64,000 nt of DNA from Sphingobacterium puteale (GCF_003627955.1 NZ_RBWS01000015.1:1-64000), one strand, 5' to 3'; counted from the first letter of the stretch, positions 8,107-17,664 are shown. The notes: generated by a model not told the origin, from the letters alone. Translations and numbers: made by a program.

Positions 8107-9351
8107 ATGGAAGAGAAAACAGATAACCATATTATTTCCACCACGGAACAACTCAGTAGGCAGAAAGTCCCAAGAATTGACTTCGAAATTCTTGTCCGTT
8201 TCTATGAGATCTGCAAAAAGAAAAAAATATCTGAGCGGGAAGTTTCGTTTTTAATGGGAAAGGTAAACAAATACTTTTCAGAGATTCTCAATCCATTTTT
8301 TAAGGAGCATATCAAGACGGAATACTTGGATATCCTACCTGCTATTGCATCGACTGGGATTCGAAAAATTATACCAAACGATCTGGCGCCGAAAGAAACT
8401 ATTGATATTCACGGCACACACCTCCATCAAAAAGACGAGCATTTAGAGTTAGATTATTATAAATTTACCGTCACCTATAAAGATCGCACAATTAGAAATT
8501 ATCGTTGGAAAATAGAGGTTAAAAAAGGGGGGCGTTCAAAAGTTAATCATGAATTATTAGAGATTCTAAAAATATTAGTCTCACGCGGTTATTTTAATAA
8601 ACCTAAATTCGCGCTTACAATCTATCTTCTGATCAAGAAAAACTATAAAAGTGCATTCACCCCTTTAGAGTTACAAATTGCGCTGGCGAAATTGACGAAT
8701 AAAAGCACTAACCCTGAATTTGCATTGGAGGAAGGCGTTGACAATATGAGGATTACATACAAGAAGATTCTTACCGAAAGTGAAAAATTTCTGGAGCATT
8801 GTCAAGATTATAGAATTTGGATTTCGCAATATGCACCATTAGACACCCCCTCAGGCCAATTTTTCATTTGGTATGAAGACACCGACGAAAATGACAAATT
8901 GCTTATTTCTTTCGATGGAAAAGTGCTTCTCTCCTCATCGATAGAAAGTTTGCTTAGTTTACTGATGAATAACAGCGGGAATTTTAAAGCACCTTTCAAT
9001 TTAGAAGCATGGTTGTCCGGTATAGGAGAACTACCTCCGATTGAAGCCATTATTTATTCTTCAAAAGAAATTATCGAAGGCTTTGAAGCAGATCCTGTCC
9101 AAGTGGACACACTCAACAATTTTGTAAACTTTTTCAATTTAGTTGGTGATCTGGGTTGCCAAGATAAAAGATTTGAAGACCTCCTCGAATTACGTGAAGC
9201 TGGAGAACTAATAAAAGTTTGGGATTACTATTGCAATAATCACCTCTTCAAAGCGAAAAAACGCAAGGAACTATCGTTTGATAAGACGAAGTTTATTGTT
9301 GATTTCAGGGAATTGGTGGGTAGATTTGAGGTACTGATGCTGATTGTTTAG
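8107..9351 (+). CDS. Unrecognised protein with HTH-like N-terminus
   Basis: This 414-residue soluble protein starts at an ATG supported by a promoter box 22 nt upstream. Residues about 33-60 (KKKKISEREVSFLMGKVNKY and following) have the spacing of an Xre-type helix-turn-helix, so DNA binding is possible. Positions 120-150 are beta-like and basic. The C-terminal half is acidic and rich in Leu, with SFDGKVLLSSSIESLLSLL. No catalytic motif stands out and I cannot name a family. A plasmid-type replication initiator was considered but not supported. It lies in an AT-rich, partly decayed stretch next to a toxin-antitoxin pair, which suggests accessory DNA. Confidence 0.55.
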   Translation: MEEKTDNHIISTTEQLSRQKVPRIDFEILVRFYEICKKKKISEREVSFLMGKVNKYFSEILNPFFKEHIKTEYLDILPAIASTGIRKIIPNDLAPKETIDIHGTHLHQKDEHLELDYYKFTVTYKDRTIRNYRWKIEVKKGGRSKVNHELLEILKILVSRGYFNKPKFALTIYLLIKKNYKSAFTPLELQIALAKLTNKSTNPEFALEEGVDNMRITYKKILTESEKFLEHCQDYRIWISQYAPLDTPSGQFFIWYEDTDENDKLLISFDGKVLLSSSIESLLSLLMNNSGNFKAPFNLEAWLSGIGELPPIEAIIYSSKEIIEGFEADPVQVDTLNNFVNFFNLVGDLGCQDKRFEDLLELREAGELIKVWDYYCNNHLFKAKKRKELSFDKTKFIVDFRELVGRFEVLMLIV

Positions 9352-9503
9352 GTATTTAAGAGAAATACCCTTTTAATGAAATAATTCTTATGGTAAATTT
9401 ACTTGAAACCTATATACCCAGTACTTGGCTAAACAATGAAATAAAATTGCTTGCCATTGATATACGATAAAAATTCCTTTTATGGTCGTTTTATGTCTTT
9501 TGA

Positions 9504-9738
9504 AGCAAGCTACTTCTCAATACATCACAATTATCACACATCAATTATAAACCGTTTGGGGACGAATATCAATATCCGAATATTGAAAAAGAAAATCTAG
9601 CTACAAATTTATATTATAATTCGATAAAGCGCGAAAATCCAGAAATTGATGATTTTGATATATACATTGCTTTATGAAAAGTTCAAATCTCTCTATGAGC
9701 CGAAGATCACCCGTGAATATTCCCAAGGAAACTGCTGA
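9504..9738 (+). pseudogene. Frameshifted gene fragment of unknown family
   Basis: No start codon exists, but one open frame (9504-9677) encodes a protein-like stretch containing YKPFGDEYQYPNIEKEN and ending NPEIDDFDIYIAL. Exactly at its stop, the next frame continues with YEKFKSLYEPKITREYSQGN (from 9673) before stopping at 9736. The smooth continuation of acidic, aromatic-rich sequence across the shift suggests a real gene broken by an indel near 9672. The family is not recognised. The rest of 9352-9828 shows no other gene. Confidence 0.4.
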
Positions 9739-9828
9739 TAAAATTATATTCTACTTTCAGAATCGAATCACTCTTTGGGCAGTCATAAAGTTTCAATAGG
9801 GAGATTGTTTTTTTATTTTGCGTGATCC

Positions 9829-10392
9829 TTAAAGTAATGCATGAAGATAGTTTGCCGTATCTGTTAGACCCGATTTACGGAGGCTATCCAATACCTCAAA
9901 TTCATTCATAGCTGGATTACGACGGTTCAGTACCATTTCTTTAAATGCCAATATTGCCTGTTCCGGATTTAAATCTATAATATCCGTCAGAAAGTCGTCT
10001 GCACTCTTGGCTGTCAATCCAAATGATGTGAGGTACTCTGCTGGAAAATCCTTTAAATTATTGGTAACAATGACGTTTGCATTCGTTTTTATTGCTGCTG
10101 CCAGTACATGACAATCTCTTGGATCTGGCAAATTCAAATGTTCAATCAGTACCTCATAGTTCTTAACTAGAGCTTCTGGAAAAGCTTTATTTGCGCGCTG
10201 TATCCTTTTTTCAGCTTCTACTACCGAAACATCTTTGCGCAGCATAACATCTTTCCATTCGTCAAAAATATGTGCACTCCATTTTGGCGTATAAAGCTCA
10301 TAATAGGCTAGCCAAAAAAGTAGATCGCGAATGACAATGGGAAACACGACATTCGTATCTAAAACAGCCTTGAACCGAACACTATGAATCAT
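9829..10392 (-). CDS. PIN-domain toxin (VapC-like ribonuclease)
   Basis: The frame is open from 10416. The ATG at 10392 is chosen because it gives MIHSVRFKAVLDTNVVFP, the normal beginning of a PIN domain, and overlaps the antitoxin stop by 11 nt. The 187-residue product carries the conserved acidic residues of PIN nucleases: D12 in AVLDTNV, the acidic DEWKD segment, PDPRDCHVLAAA and VTNNLKDFP. Proteins of this kind cleave RNA and are held inactive by the partner encoded upstream. The longer C-terminal extension (NPEQAILAFKEMVLNRRNP) fits the PIN_3 type. The substrate RNA is unknown. Confidence 0.85.
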   Translation of the reverse strand: MIHSVRFKAVLDTNVVFPIVIRDLLFWLAYYELYTPKWSAHIFDEWKDVMLRKDVSVVEAEKRIQRANKAFPEALVKNYEVLIEHLNLPDPRDCHVLAAAIKTNANVIVTNNLKDFPAEYLTSFGLTAKSADDFLTDIIDLNPEQAILAFKEMVLNRRNPAMNEFEVLDSLRKSGLTDTANYLHALL

Positions 10393-10837
10393 ACAAACCG
10401 GTTTCTTCATCGGCATTCATCATATCGATGATATGTTTCTTTTGTTCCTCCTTCATATTTTCCTTATATCTCAAAACATCTTCAAATCGGATACGGCGAT
10501 GTTTCCCTACCTTCGTATAAGCAATTTCACCTCCCTCCAGAAGTTTAACAAGATGTGGTCTAGAGCAGCCAAGGATCTCAGCGGCCTTTTGTGTAGTTAC
10601 CTCTGTAGCAACGGGAACTATAGAAACGGGCTTCCCCTCCCCCATTGCTTTTAGAATATCTCCCAAAAATCGAAGAGCTTTAAATGGTATTTTGATACGA
10701 TCATTTGTCTCTTCTATTTCGATCTCAGTATTATCGGACTGGATCTGTAATAACGCAGCCGCTAATGTAGTATAAGAAGCATTAGCTACTTTTTGCTCCG
10801 ATTTCGTAGGGCGTTGTATTTCTTCAAATATAGTCAT
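10382..10837 (-). CDS. Excisionase-type HTH antitoxin
   Basis: This 151-residue protein contains a MerR/excisionase-like helix-turn-helix at about 80-125 (TTQKAAEILGCSRPHLVKLL, then a wing with GKHRRIRFEDVLRYKE). The N-terminal 70 residues are helical. It lies directly upstream of the PIN-domain gene and overlaps it by 11 nt, the usual order for antitoxin then toxin. It probably binds the toxin through its tail and represses its own promoter. Its ATG is followed upstream by an AT-rich stretch with no clear promoter box. Confidence 0.8.
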   Translation of the reverse strand: MTIFEEIQRPTKSEQKVANASYTTLAAALLQIQSDNTEIEIEETNDRIKIPFKALRFLGDILKAMGEGKPVSIVPVATEVTTQKAAEILGCSRPHLVKLLEGGEIAYTKVGKHRRIRFEDVLRYKENMKEEQKKHIIDMMNADEETGLYDS

Positions 10838-11032
10838 GATATAAGATTTTATACTACAAATTTAAACGAAATAAACGAAACAAACAAAATAAACAAAAAT
10901 CAAACTTTATAAACATTAAACTTTTTGGAGGAGTTATTAAGATTAAAGTTCATTCTCCTTACCTAAAATAACAACTCGGATTGTAATTTCCCCAAGTTCG
11001 AGGTCACGGAGAATCAGAAATAATAAAAACAC

Positions 11033-11062
11033 AAAAAGCGATCCCTTTCGAGATCGCTTTTT
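11033..11062 (-). terminator. Hairpin terminator of the lost susD
   Basis: An 11-bp stem, AAAAAGCGATC at 11033-11043 with its complement at 11052-11062, lies 22 nt beyond the stop of the susD remnant. The T-run on the minus strand makes it a usable intrinsic terminator. Confidence 0.75.
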
Positions 11063-11084
11063 GCCTTATATTGAATTAAGTGTA

Positions 11085-11365
11085 CTAGCGAGTACCGCCT
11101 GCCCACCAAACATTTTCGGTATAAACATATTGTCCGTTACCGTATGCTGCCTGAACATTTGGATTCGTTGTTGTATCATCATTACCATATGGTAAGCGTA
11201 ATGGAAATTTACCTGGGTTTTTAAGATCAATTCCAGTTTTCTCCCAATGCTTTCCAAAGACAAATATTACTGTACATTTCTGTAGATTCACCCGATGCAC
11301 CAAAGAATGCCAAATATTTTGGTTTGCAATAACTTCAATCTCAGCAACCCGCTCATCTAAAGGTT
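11085..11365 (-). pseudogene. C-terminal remnant of a SusD-like lipoprotein gene
   Basis: The minus strand encodes the end of a SusD-like protein in pieces. ERVAEIEVIANQ (about 11320-11355) runs in one frame. KYLAFFGASGESTEMYSNI then follows in a second frame. The first frame resumes with HWEKTGIDLKNPGKFPLRLP and ends ENVWWAGGTR at 11085. The last part matches the 'Y..WRRTG.P......R..YP..E...N' and terminal VWW pattern of the intact SusD-like protein encoded at 12662-14104. At least two frameshifts and the loss of everything upstream of about 11365 make it non-functional. Its terminator survives. Confidence 0.8.
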
Positions 11366-12597
11366 ATATTACCCACAAAAAGCTCTTATCTTAATCTAAT
11401 ATCGACCGTGGACAAAAGCTATCAAAATCTCATATAACTCGAAAATGTGAATAAATTGGACTCAAATCTGGATCAAACTAAAACATCTTTAAAAGCCGCC
11501 AATATACCAACTAGCGGTGGGTCGGCCCAATCATTAAGTGGTTTTATTGATAATAAGCAAATCACGCTGGATGCTATGAAATCGAATATTTTTTATGTCA
11601 GTACTGGGAACATGACCAATGGGAAACTCGACACATCCGTTAATATAACTCTAAATCCATACACCCAAGCAAATGGGGTTATTAAAGGTGATTTTCAGCG
11701 AGGTAATGAATATACCATCTCGATACCTCTAGATATTGTTGGTATCGATAAAAAAGCTTTCTCGCTGTCAGCAGCAAATCGTACTTTCCAGAAATAACAT
11801 TCTTCACATTAAAAAACGTTTCTGGGGCTACCCTAGTTTCCGATATTAGTAAATTAAATAAAGGAAGTGAGGATATTGAGACTAGATGGTACAGACAAGG
11901 CCCTCTTGATATTAACCGTAAACAGTCAGCAACACTCACACTAAAATTCACGCCAGATAAATGTTTCAAATACATAGGTTTTACAGCTGCATCTAATGGT
12001 TTAGATGAAAAAGCAAGTATCCATATAAAACACAGTAAAATAACTGCAACACCTCTAATGCTACTAGATGGAGAACCTGAAATGTGTTTAGGATCGACTC
12101 AAAATATTTCTTACAAAACAAAATCTGGCTATACTATAAATGAACCTGTATATTGGTATGTAAAAGGGGATCTGGAAATTGTTGGAAATAGCTTTGGTCA
12201 CAATGTCACAATAAAAAGCATAGGTTCAAACGCTGGTACTGTGGGCTACAATAGTTGCTCAAATAATAATCCTAAAGGAATTGAATCTAAAATAGCTATT
12301 CGTAACACAGAAAACGTAGAAATATCTGGCAATACATTTGTGTTCAGCGGAAATTCTTCTCAATACAAATTATTCAATGCTAAAGATGTTGTATCCCAAT
12401 CCTGGTCTGTTAGTGGTGGAAGAATTATATCTGATAAAAATTCAAGTTCTGTGGAGATACAAGCAGACTCTTTCCCTGCAGGTGCTTATGATGGCTTGAT
12501 GATTATCAGATGTACAATAACGGATAAATGCGGAATGACAAAAACAATATCAAAAAACATAAAGATAAGAGCATGTTCGGACTGTCCTAATATATAA
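11366..12597 (+). pseudogene. Broken gene for a secreted PKD/Ig-like repeat protein
   Basis: Three defects are visible. Coding-like sequence begins near 11366 with no start codon, a TAA interrupts the frame at 11435-11437, and a frameshift occurs near 11783-11795. Before the shift the reading is NKLDSNLDQTKTSLKAANIP, preceded by a coiled-coil-like STVDKSYQNL. After it the frame stays open from 11752 to 12597. An intact ORF from the ATG at 12058 covers 179 residues (YWYVKGDLEIVGNS, and WSVSGGRIISDKNSSSVEIQ), resembling PKD/Ig-like beta domains of secreted Bacteroidota proteins. Six cysteines occur in the last part. Expression of the 12058 ORF alone is possible but unlikely. Confidence 0.6.
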
Positions 12598-12604
12598 AAA
12601 ATCA

Positions 12605-12638
12605 AAGAGCGGCAATTTCGAAAGAAATTGCCGCTCTT
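12605..12638. terminator. Bidirectional hairpin terminator
   Basis: A perfect 15-bp stem with a GAAA tetraloop (12605-12619 with 12624-12638) lies between the convergent repeat-protein fragment and the second susD gene. Confidence 0.85.
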
Positions 12639-12661
12639 AAAATATATAACCTAATAACCGA

Positions 12662-14104
12662 TTATTTTACGTCCCACCAAACACGATCTGTTAAAGGCTT
12701 AATGCCCGGGAAGTTCGCGTTAGAGGTTGCTTCACTATTTGGATAAATCAAACGTTGCGGCATTTGACCATTGCCAATCACAGACCCTTTTGAAACAATA
12801 AAGAAACTAGGATATCCAGTTCTCCTCCATTCATTCCATGCCTCAAAATTCTGAAAGCCAGCCAAAGCAAAGTATTTTTGGGTAATGATCGCTTCCAATT
12901 GTCCATCTTTAGCTTTAGGAAATGTAGCATTTGTCATATAGGCTTTCAAGTCTTCAGCTGATAAACCTAATCCTGCAAAGCTAGCTTGAATTCCTTTGTT
13001 GTAATTCACTTCGGCGTCACCTGTTGCCCAACCTCTGTAAGCAGCCTCTGACTGCAAGAAATAACTTTCTGCTTGAGTAAACAAATTAGCTGGAGCAAGT
13101 GCTGATTTCGCATCTCTGACATTAGCTCCTACCAATGCAGAAGGTGGAGATACTCTTTTCTTAGTATTAGCCCTAAAGTCGCCTTGGTCGATAAAAGCTA
13201 TAGTATCTTGTTCTGAAAGCTTATCGAACAATTTAAATCTTCTTGGATCATTGTTGTTTAAAAATGCTTTAACAATAGTTCCGCTGGCAACCAAATTCTG
13301 TACACTTCTCAGCCCAATCATTTCATTATACAGCGGATTCTCATTTCCTCCAGTGGTGGTATAAGTAATAGAAACATTTCTTTCCAAAAATTTTGGATTA
13401 GTTGCATACAAAGCTTTTATACCTGCGGCAGCAGTAGTTGCATCAACTTCAGAAAGTCTTAAGTACGCTTTTAATTTCAATGTATTAGCAAATGCTTTCC
13501 AAGATTCCAAATCACCTCCGAAGAACATATCTTGTTGACCGGGATTCGTACCCGTTTTGTTGTTTAACAATTCAATGCCTTTGTCGATATCTGCAAAAAT
13601 TTGTGTATATACTTCTTTTTGCGATTGATATCTTGGGCTACGGAAATCTACTCCTTGTAACGCATCATCTAAAGGTACGTCGCCAAAAGCGTCTGTTGCC
13701 AATTGAAAAGTGTAGGCCTTTAAGATGTATGCTATCCCCTTATAATAATTATCTAATGTACTTTCAGATTTAGTAATTACCTGTGCATTATAAAGAGCGT
13801 AACGATACATGTTAGACCATACGCTATTTGTAGCTGTACTTTTAACATTATATTGATCAATAGTAATATATTGAGAGGAAGTTGGATTTTGTGTCCAAAC
13901 TTGGGACCATAATCCTCCATATACCTGCAATTGATTGCCGATGATCTGTCCGATACTTGCTTGCACTGTTGGCAACAAGAGACGAGGCTCAGCTGTCTCT
14001 GGATAATTTGGATTCTGGTTGATATCCAGATATTTATTACAACTTGTAAATGCTATTGTACCTAGTAGGAACGCAAATACAATTTTTTTAAAATTTCTTT
14101 TCAT
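12662..14104 (-). CDS. SusD/RagB family outer-membrane lipoprotein (SusD-like_2)
   Basis: This 480-residue lipoprotein has a signal ending in TIAFTSCNKYLD with the lipidated Cys at 22. The LDINQNPN motif follows, as in the second subfamily of SusD-like proteins. Further landmarks are SSQYITIDQYN, a helical middle, NFEAWNEWRRTGYPSFF near the C-terminus and a final VWWDVK. It should cap the SusC barrel encoded 20 nt upstream and bind the transported nutrient. The substrate is not evident, since no glycoside hydrolase or peptidase gene is adjacent. It ends at a strong terminator. Confidence 0.95.
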   Translation of the reverse strand: MKRNFKKIVFAFLLGTIAFTSCNKYLDINQNPNYPETAEPRLLLPTVQASIGQIIGNQLQVYGGLWSQVWTQNPTSSQYITIDQYNVKSTATNSVWSNMYRYALYNAQVITKSESTLDNYYKGIAYILKAYTFQLATDAFGDVPLDDALQGVDFRSPRYQSQKEVYTQIFADIDKGIELLNNKTGTNPGQQDMFFGGDLESWKAFANTLKLKAYLRLSEVDATTAAAGIKALYATNPKFLERNVSITYTTTGGNENPLYNEMIGLRSVQNLVASGTIVKAFLNNNDPRRFKLFDKLSEQDTIAFIDQGDFRANTKKRVSPPSALVGANVRDAKSALAPANLFTQAESYFLQSEAAYRGWATGDAEVNYNKGIQASFAGLGLSAEDLKAYMTNATFPKAKDGQLEAIITQKYFALAGFQNFEAWNEWRRTGYPSFFIVSKGSVIGNGQMPQRLIYPNSEATSNANFPGIKPLTDRVWWDVK

Positions 14105-14124
14105 TTCTTTTTATCTTAAAAACC

Positions 14125-17100
14125 TTAGAATGAAACCTTTACATTAACTCCGTAGTTACGCAATGAGGGTTGGGCAGTATAGTCAAATCCTTGCGCATTT
14201 CCTGCACCGGCAGAGTTAACTTCCGGATCAGCATATTTATTTTCTTTAGGCGTCCAAATAAATAAGTTATTACCGAACAGCCCAACAGTTACATCTCCAA
14301 AAGGTGTATTTTTCAATTGATCCTTTTTGAACTTATAAGAGATTGCTAGGCTACGTAATTTGATGTACGAAGCATCTACAACATTTTCGCCCGCTTCCAG
14401 ATAAGGATAATAATCGACTTTATCGTATTTGGCTGTAGTATTAACTACACTATTGCCATTCTCATCCAAATAAACAGAATTTGGAAAAATTTGAGCAAAA
14501 CGTTCGCCACCAGTTTCAGCAGAAGTACCCGTAAAAGCCATAATGTCTTTTGTTCTTGAAAAGAAAACACCACCATGTTTCATATCGAACAACGTATTTA
14601 AAGACCAATTCTTATAGCTTAAAGTAGTCCCCAAAGATGCCTGGAATTTAGGATTATAACTTCCTAAGTATTGAGCTTCCGTCGTAGGAATTGGTAATCC
14701 TGTTTCTTGATCAACAATTGTTCGTCCTTGATCATCTTTTTGGTTAGCAATTGCATAGAACTCACCATATGGACGACCTTTTGCCGCAACGATAGACATT
14801 CCCGAGAAACCTCCCAAAGTAACTTGGTCAACACCTTCCATTAACTCGACGACTTTATTATTGTTTTTGGTAAACGTACCCATCAGCTCCCAAGTAAAAT
14901 CCTGTGTTTTGATTGGTGTGCCTCTTAAAGCCAGCTCAACACCGTTATTCGTTATTTTACCAGCATTAACTACTGAGAAGCCAAATCCTGTGGAGTTAGC
15001 AATCGGAATGCTTAAGATCTGATCTTTCGAACTATTTTTATAGTAGGTAAAGTCCACAGACAATCTATTTTGAAAAAATCCCAACTCTGTACCCACTTCA
15101 AAAGATGTAGTAATCTCAGGTTTCAATTCAGAATTTCCGATAGTTGAATTAGCCATCAAGCCATACACATTCCCAAATGGAAATGTCGTACTACCAAAAT
15201 TTCCATCAATTTCACCTCTACGGTAGGTAGTCAGTAATTTATAAGGATCGGTATCACTACCTACCTTCGCAATATTGGCTCTCACTTTACCATAACTCAA
15301 GATTCTCTTTGCATCTGGACTCATCAATTCAGAAAATACAAATGAACTGCTCACACTAGGATAGAAGAACGAATTATTTTTCTTTGGCAAAGTAGATGAC
15401 CAATCATTACGCGCTGTAGCTTGCAAAAACAAAAAGTTTTTGTATGACAAGTTTAAATCTGCATATACCCCTACTAATCGGCGCTTTTCCCAAGAATCTT
15501 CAATTAAATCCAATGGCCCTAAGGAATTTGCCAAATTATACCATCCTGACTTCACCAATCCTCCACTTGCATTTGTCGCTGTACTATTGACTGTGGCATA
15601 ACGTTGTCTGATATTGTTACCAATCATTAATGACGCGTCAAAATCCTCATTAAATTTATGATTAGCAGTAACCATAAAATCATGGATTACCTCGGTTACA
15701 TTATATTGATCTAGACGATATTGCCCATTGCTAGTCCTAACGTTTGAATCCGAATAATTATCGGTAGTATTATCCGCTGGAAAAAAAGTATATTTAGGTG
15801 ATTCAGATCTTCTGCGATCAGAATAATGATCAACACCTACCCGTTCTTTAATGTCTAACCATTCAAAAGGCTTATAGCCTACGTTAAAATTACCTTGTAC
15901 ACGATTAACGTCATTATAGTTATTATAATTTTGAAGCACCCAATAAGGATTCATTGTGTAGGCTCCATAGTAACCAAATCTATCACTATGATCAACGCCG
16001 TCTGCCCCAACATAGCCATAACCAAAGTAAGGATTATTTAAATCTTTTAAGTCAGTAACAGGAATATCTCTTGGTGTTTGCAACAAGTTGTTATACACCG
16101 AAGCATCTCCTTGCCCACCACCAATATTATTACTATTGATCTTATTGTAATTAGCTGAGATCCCAGCATAGAATTTATTGGAAAACTCTGTAGTTCCATT
16201 AAATCTAACACCGTACTTGTTATACGTATCTTTGTTTCCCGGATAAACACCATTAGAATTCAAAGAATTCAGCCCTAAATAAAAAGTGCTTTTTTCCGAA
16301 CCGCCAGATAGGCTTAAATTATTATCTGAAGCTATACCTGTTGAAAAGAAGTCTCGTACATTATTTTTAACAGCTGAATACGGCTTCGACAAACGTTTGC
16401 CGTCGATAGCTTGTCCCCATTCTTTCATTTCACCAGTAAATGGAGCACCCCAAGACCAGTTTTCCTTTGGATCATCTACGAATACCAAATTCCCTTTACT
16501 ATCATAAGTAGATGCACCCTGTCCATATTCATTTTGAAAATCAGGTAATTTTAAAATAGATGAAAACGTATTTGATGAACTAAAAGAAATATCAGTTTTA
16601 CCACCTCCTTGTTTACCTGTTTTGGTGGTAATGATCAATGCACCGTTGGAAGCGCGTGAACCGTATAAAGCTGCAGCAGCGGGGCCTTTTAAGACAGTAA
16701 CGGATGCAATGTCATCTGGATTGATATCATTACCACGGTTACCGAAATCCACACTGGCAAGTGAAGATGCTCCTCCAATTACGCTTGAGTTGTCAATTGG
16801 CACACCATCTACAACGATCAATGCCTGGTTATTTCCAGCAATAGATGAACCACCTCGTAATACCACTCGTGAAGAACTACCCGGAGAATTTGATGTTGAT
16901 GTGATATTCACACCTGCTACTTTACCCGCCAATGAGTTAATCGCACTTGCATTTCTACCACTTGTCAATTCTTCACTATTGATAGTCGGAGCAGAATATC
17001 CCAATGTACGTTTTTCTCTTTTGATTGCATTTGCAGTCACAACAACTTCTTCCAATGCATTGTCCTGTCCTGACAAAGATACATTGAACACAGTGCTGTT

Positions 17101-17358
17101 GTTGTTAACAATAATGGTTTTATCATCAAAACCAACTGAACGGAAGACGACAACTTTGCCTGCAGGCACATTCAAAGAATAATTACCATCAGCATCTGTT
17201 TGTGTCGCTTGATTAGTGCCTTGTACTACCACTGTCACCCCAGGTATTGCTTTACCATCAGCAGATGTAACACGACCACTAATCTTTTTTTCCTGTGCGA
17301 ATGCGACCGAAGTCAAGATCATTCCGCCAACAAGAAAACTTAGTAATGTTTGTTTCAT
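14125..17358 (-). CDS. SusC/RagA family TonB-linked outer-membrane transporter
   Basis: This 1,077-residue protein has a signal peptide (about 1-21, ending VAFAQ), then a carboxypeptidase-regulatory-like domain (about 25-100: ISGRVTSADGKAIPGVTVVV) and the linker EEVVVTANAIKREKRTLGYS. The plug contains ALYGSRASNGALIITTK, and a large barrel ends GVNVKVSF. It forms the transporter of the pair with the SusD-like protein downstream. GC content is near the local background (21 of 60 at 14521-14580), unlike the GC-rich pair at 1.6-6.2 kb, so the two loci have different histories. A promoter with correct spacing lies about 275 nt upstream. Confidence 0.97.
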   Translation of the reverse strand: MKQTLLSFLVGGMILTSVAFAQEKKISGRVTSADGKAIPGVTVVVQGTNQATQTDADGNYSLNVPAGKVVVFRSVGFDDKTIIVNNNSTVFNVSLSGQDNALEEVVVTANAIKREKRTLGYSAPTINSEELTSGRNASAINSLAGKVAGVNITSTSNSPGSSSRVVLRGGSSIAGNNQALIVVDGVPIDNSSVIGGASSLASVDFGNRGNDINPDDIASVTVLKGPAAAALYGSRASNGALIITTKTGKQGGGKTDISFSSSNTFSSILKLPDFQNEYGQGASTYDSKGNLVFVDDPKENWSWGAPFTGEMKEWGQAIDGKRLSKPYSAVKNNVRDFFSTGIASDNNLSLSGGSEKSTFYLGLNSLNSNGVYPGNKDTYNKYGVRFNGTTEFSNKFYAGISANYNKINSNNIGGGQGDASVYNNLLQTPRDIPVTDLKDLNNPYFGYGYVGADGVDHSDRFGYYGAYTMNPYWVLQNYNNYNDVNRVQGNFNVGYKPFEWLDIKERVGVDHYSDRRRSESPKYTFFPADNTTDNYSDSNVRTSNGQYRLDQYNVTEVIHDFMVTANHKFNEDFDASLMIGNNIRQRYATVNSTATNASGGLVKSGWYNLANSLGPLDLIEDSWEKRRLVGVYADLNLSYKNFLFLQATARNDWSSTLPKKNNSFFYPSVSSSFVFSELMSPDAKRILSYGKVRANIAKVGSDTDPYKLLTTYRRGEIDGNFGSTTFPFGNVYGLMANSTIGNSELKPEITTSFEVGTELGFFQNRLSVDFTYYKNSSKDQILSIPIANSTGFGFSVVNAGKITNNGVELALRGTPIKTQDFTWELMGTFTKNNNKVVELMEGVDQVTLGGFSGMSIVAAKGRPYGEFYAIANQKDDQGRTIVDQETGLPIPTTEAQYLGSYNPKFQASLGTTLSYKNWSLNTLFDMKHGGVFFSRTKDIMAFTGTSAETGGERFAQIFPNSVYLDENGNSVVNTTAKYDKVDYYPYLEAGENVVDASYIKLRSLAISYKFKKDQLKNTPFGDVTVGLFGNNLFIWTPKENKYADPEVNSAGAGNAQGFDYTAQPSLRNYGVNVKVSF

Positions 17359-17633
17359 GTTTTAGTTAGTTAATTTTATTATTTTTCTAATCCTATATAT
17401 TGATATAAATTATATCCGTCAACATAACTGTCTAAACACACATTGCTTAGACAATAAACAACAATATGCAAAATAGCATACCGCCATTCATGGGATAACA
17501 GTTGAAAATATTAATGGAAAAAATATACCCTAGGTAGATGTAGAGTCAATCCGTTGAAAATACTCAGCTGTAAAATTTGCTCTTTTCAGCATTTACAGTA
17601 TATAATAGTTAGTGCGATTTTTATTAACGGTCT

Positions 17634-17664
17634 CAAATATAGAAAGCCAAAGTTGCTTTTACAA
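17634..17664 (-). promoter_or_regulatory. Promoter of the second SusCD operon
   Basis: On the minus strand a TTG (17662-17664) is followed after exactly 20 nt by TATATTTG (17634-17641), matching the Bacteroidota -33/-7 pattern. Transcription would start near 17627, leaving a leader of about 270 nt. That leader contains a 7-bp hairpin, TGTCTAA with TTAGACA, at 17429-17453. Confidence 0.7.

Noticed and set aside
8107..9351. Plasmid replication initiator (Rep_3) call for the 414-residue protein
   Set aside because: No Rep winged-helix pair could be aligned and no iteron repeats lie nearby.
10994..11018. AAGTTCGAGG resembling a tRNA T-loop
   Set aside because: The flanking bases do not form a T-stem and no acceptor or anticodon arm can be built.
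11682..11975. Minus-strand open frame of 97 codons
   Set aside because: It is antisense to the repeat-protein fragment, whose plus-strand reading makes better protein sense.
16622..17182. Plus-strand open frame of 186 codons antisense to the second susC
   Set aside because: It lies wholly within the plug-coding part of susC and shows no family features.
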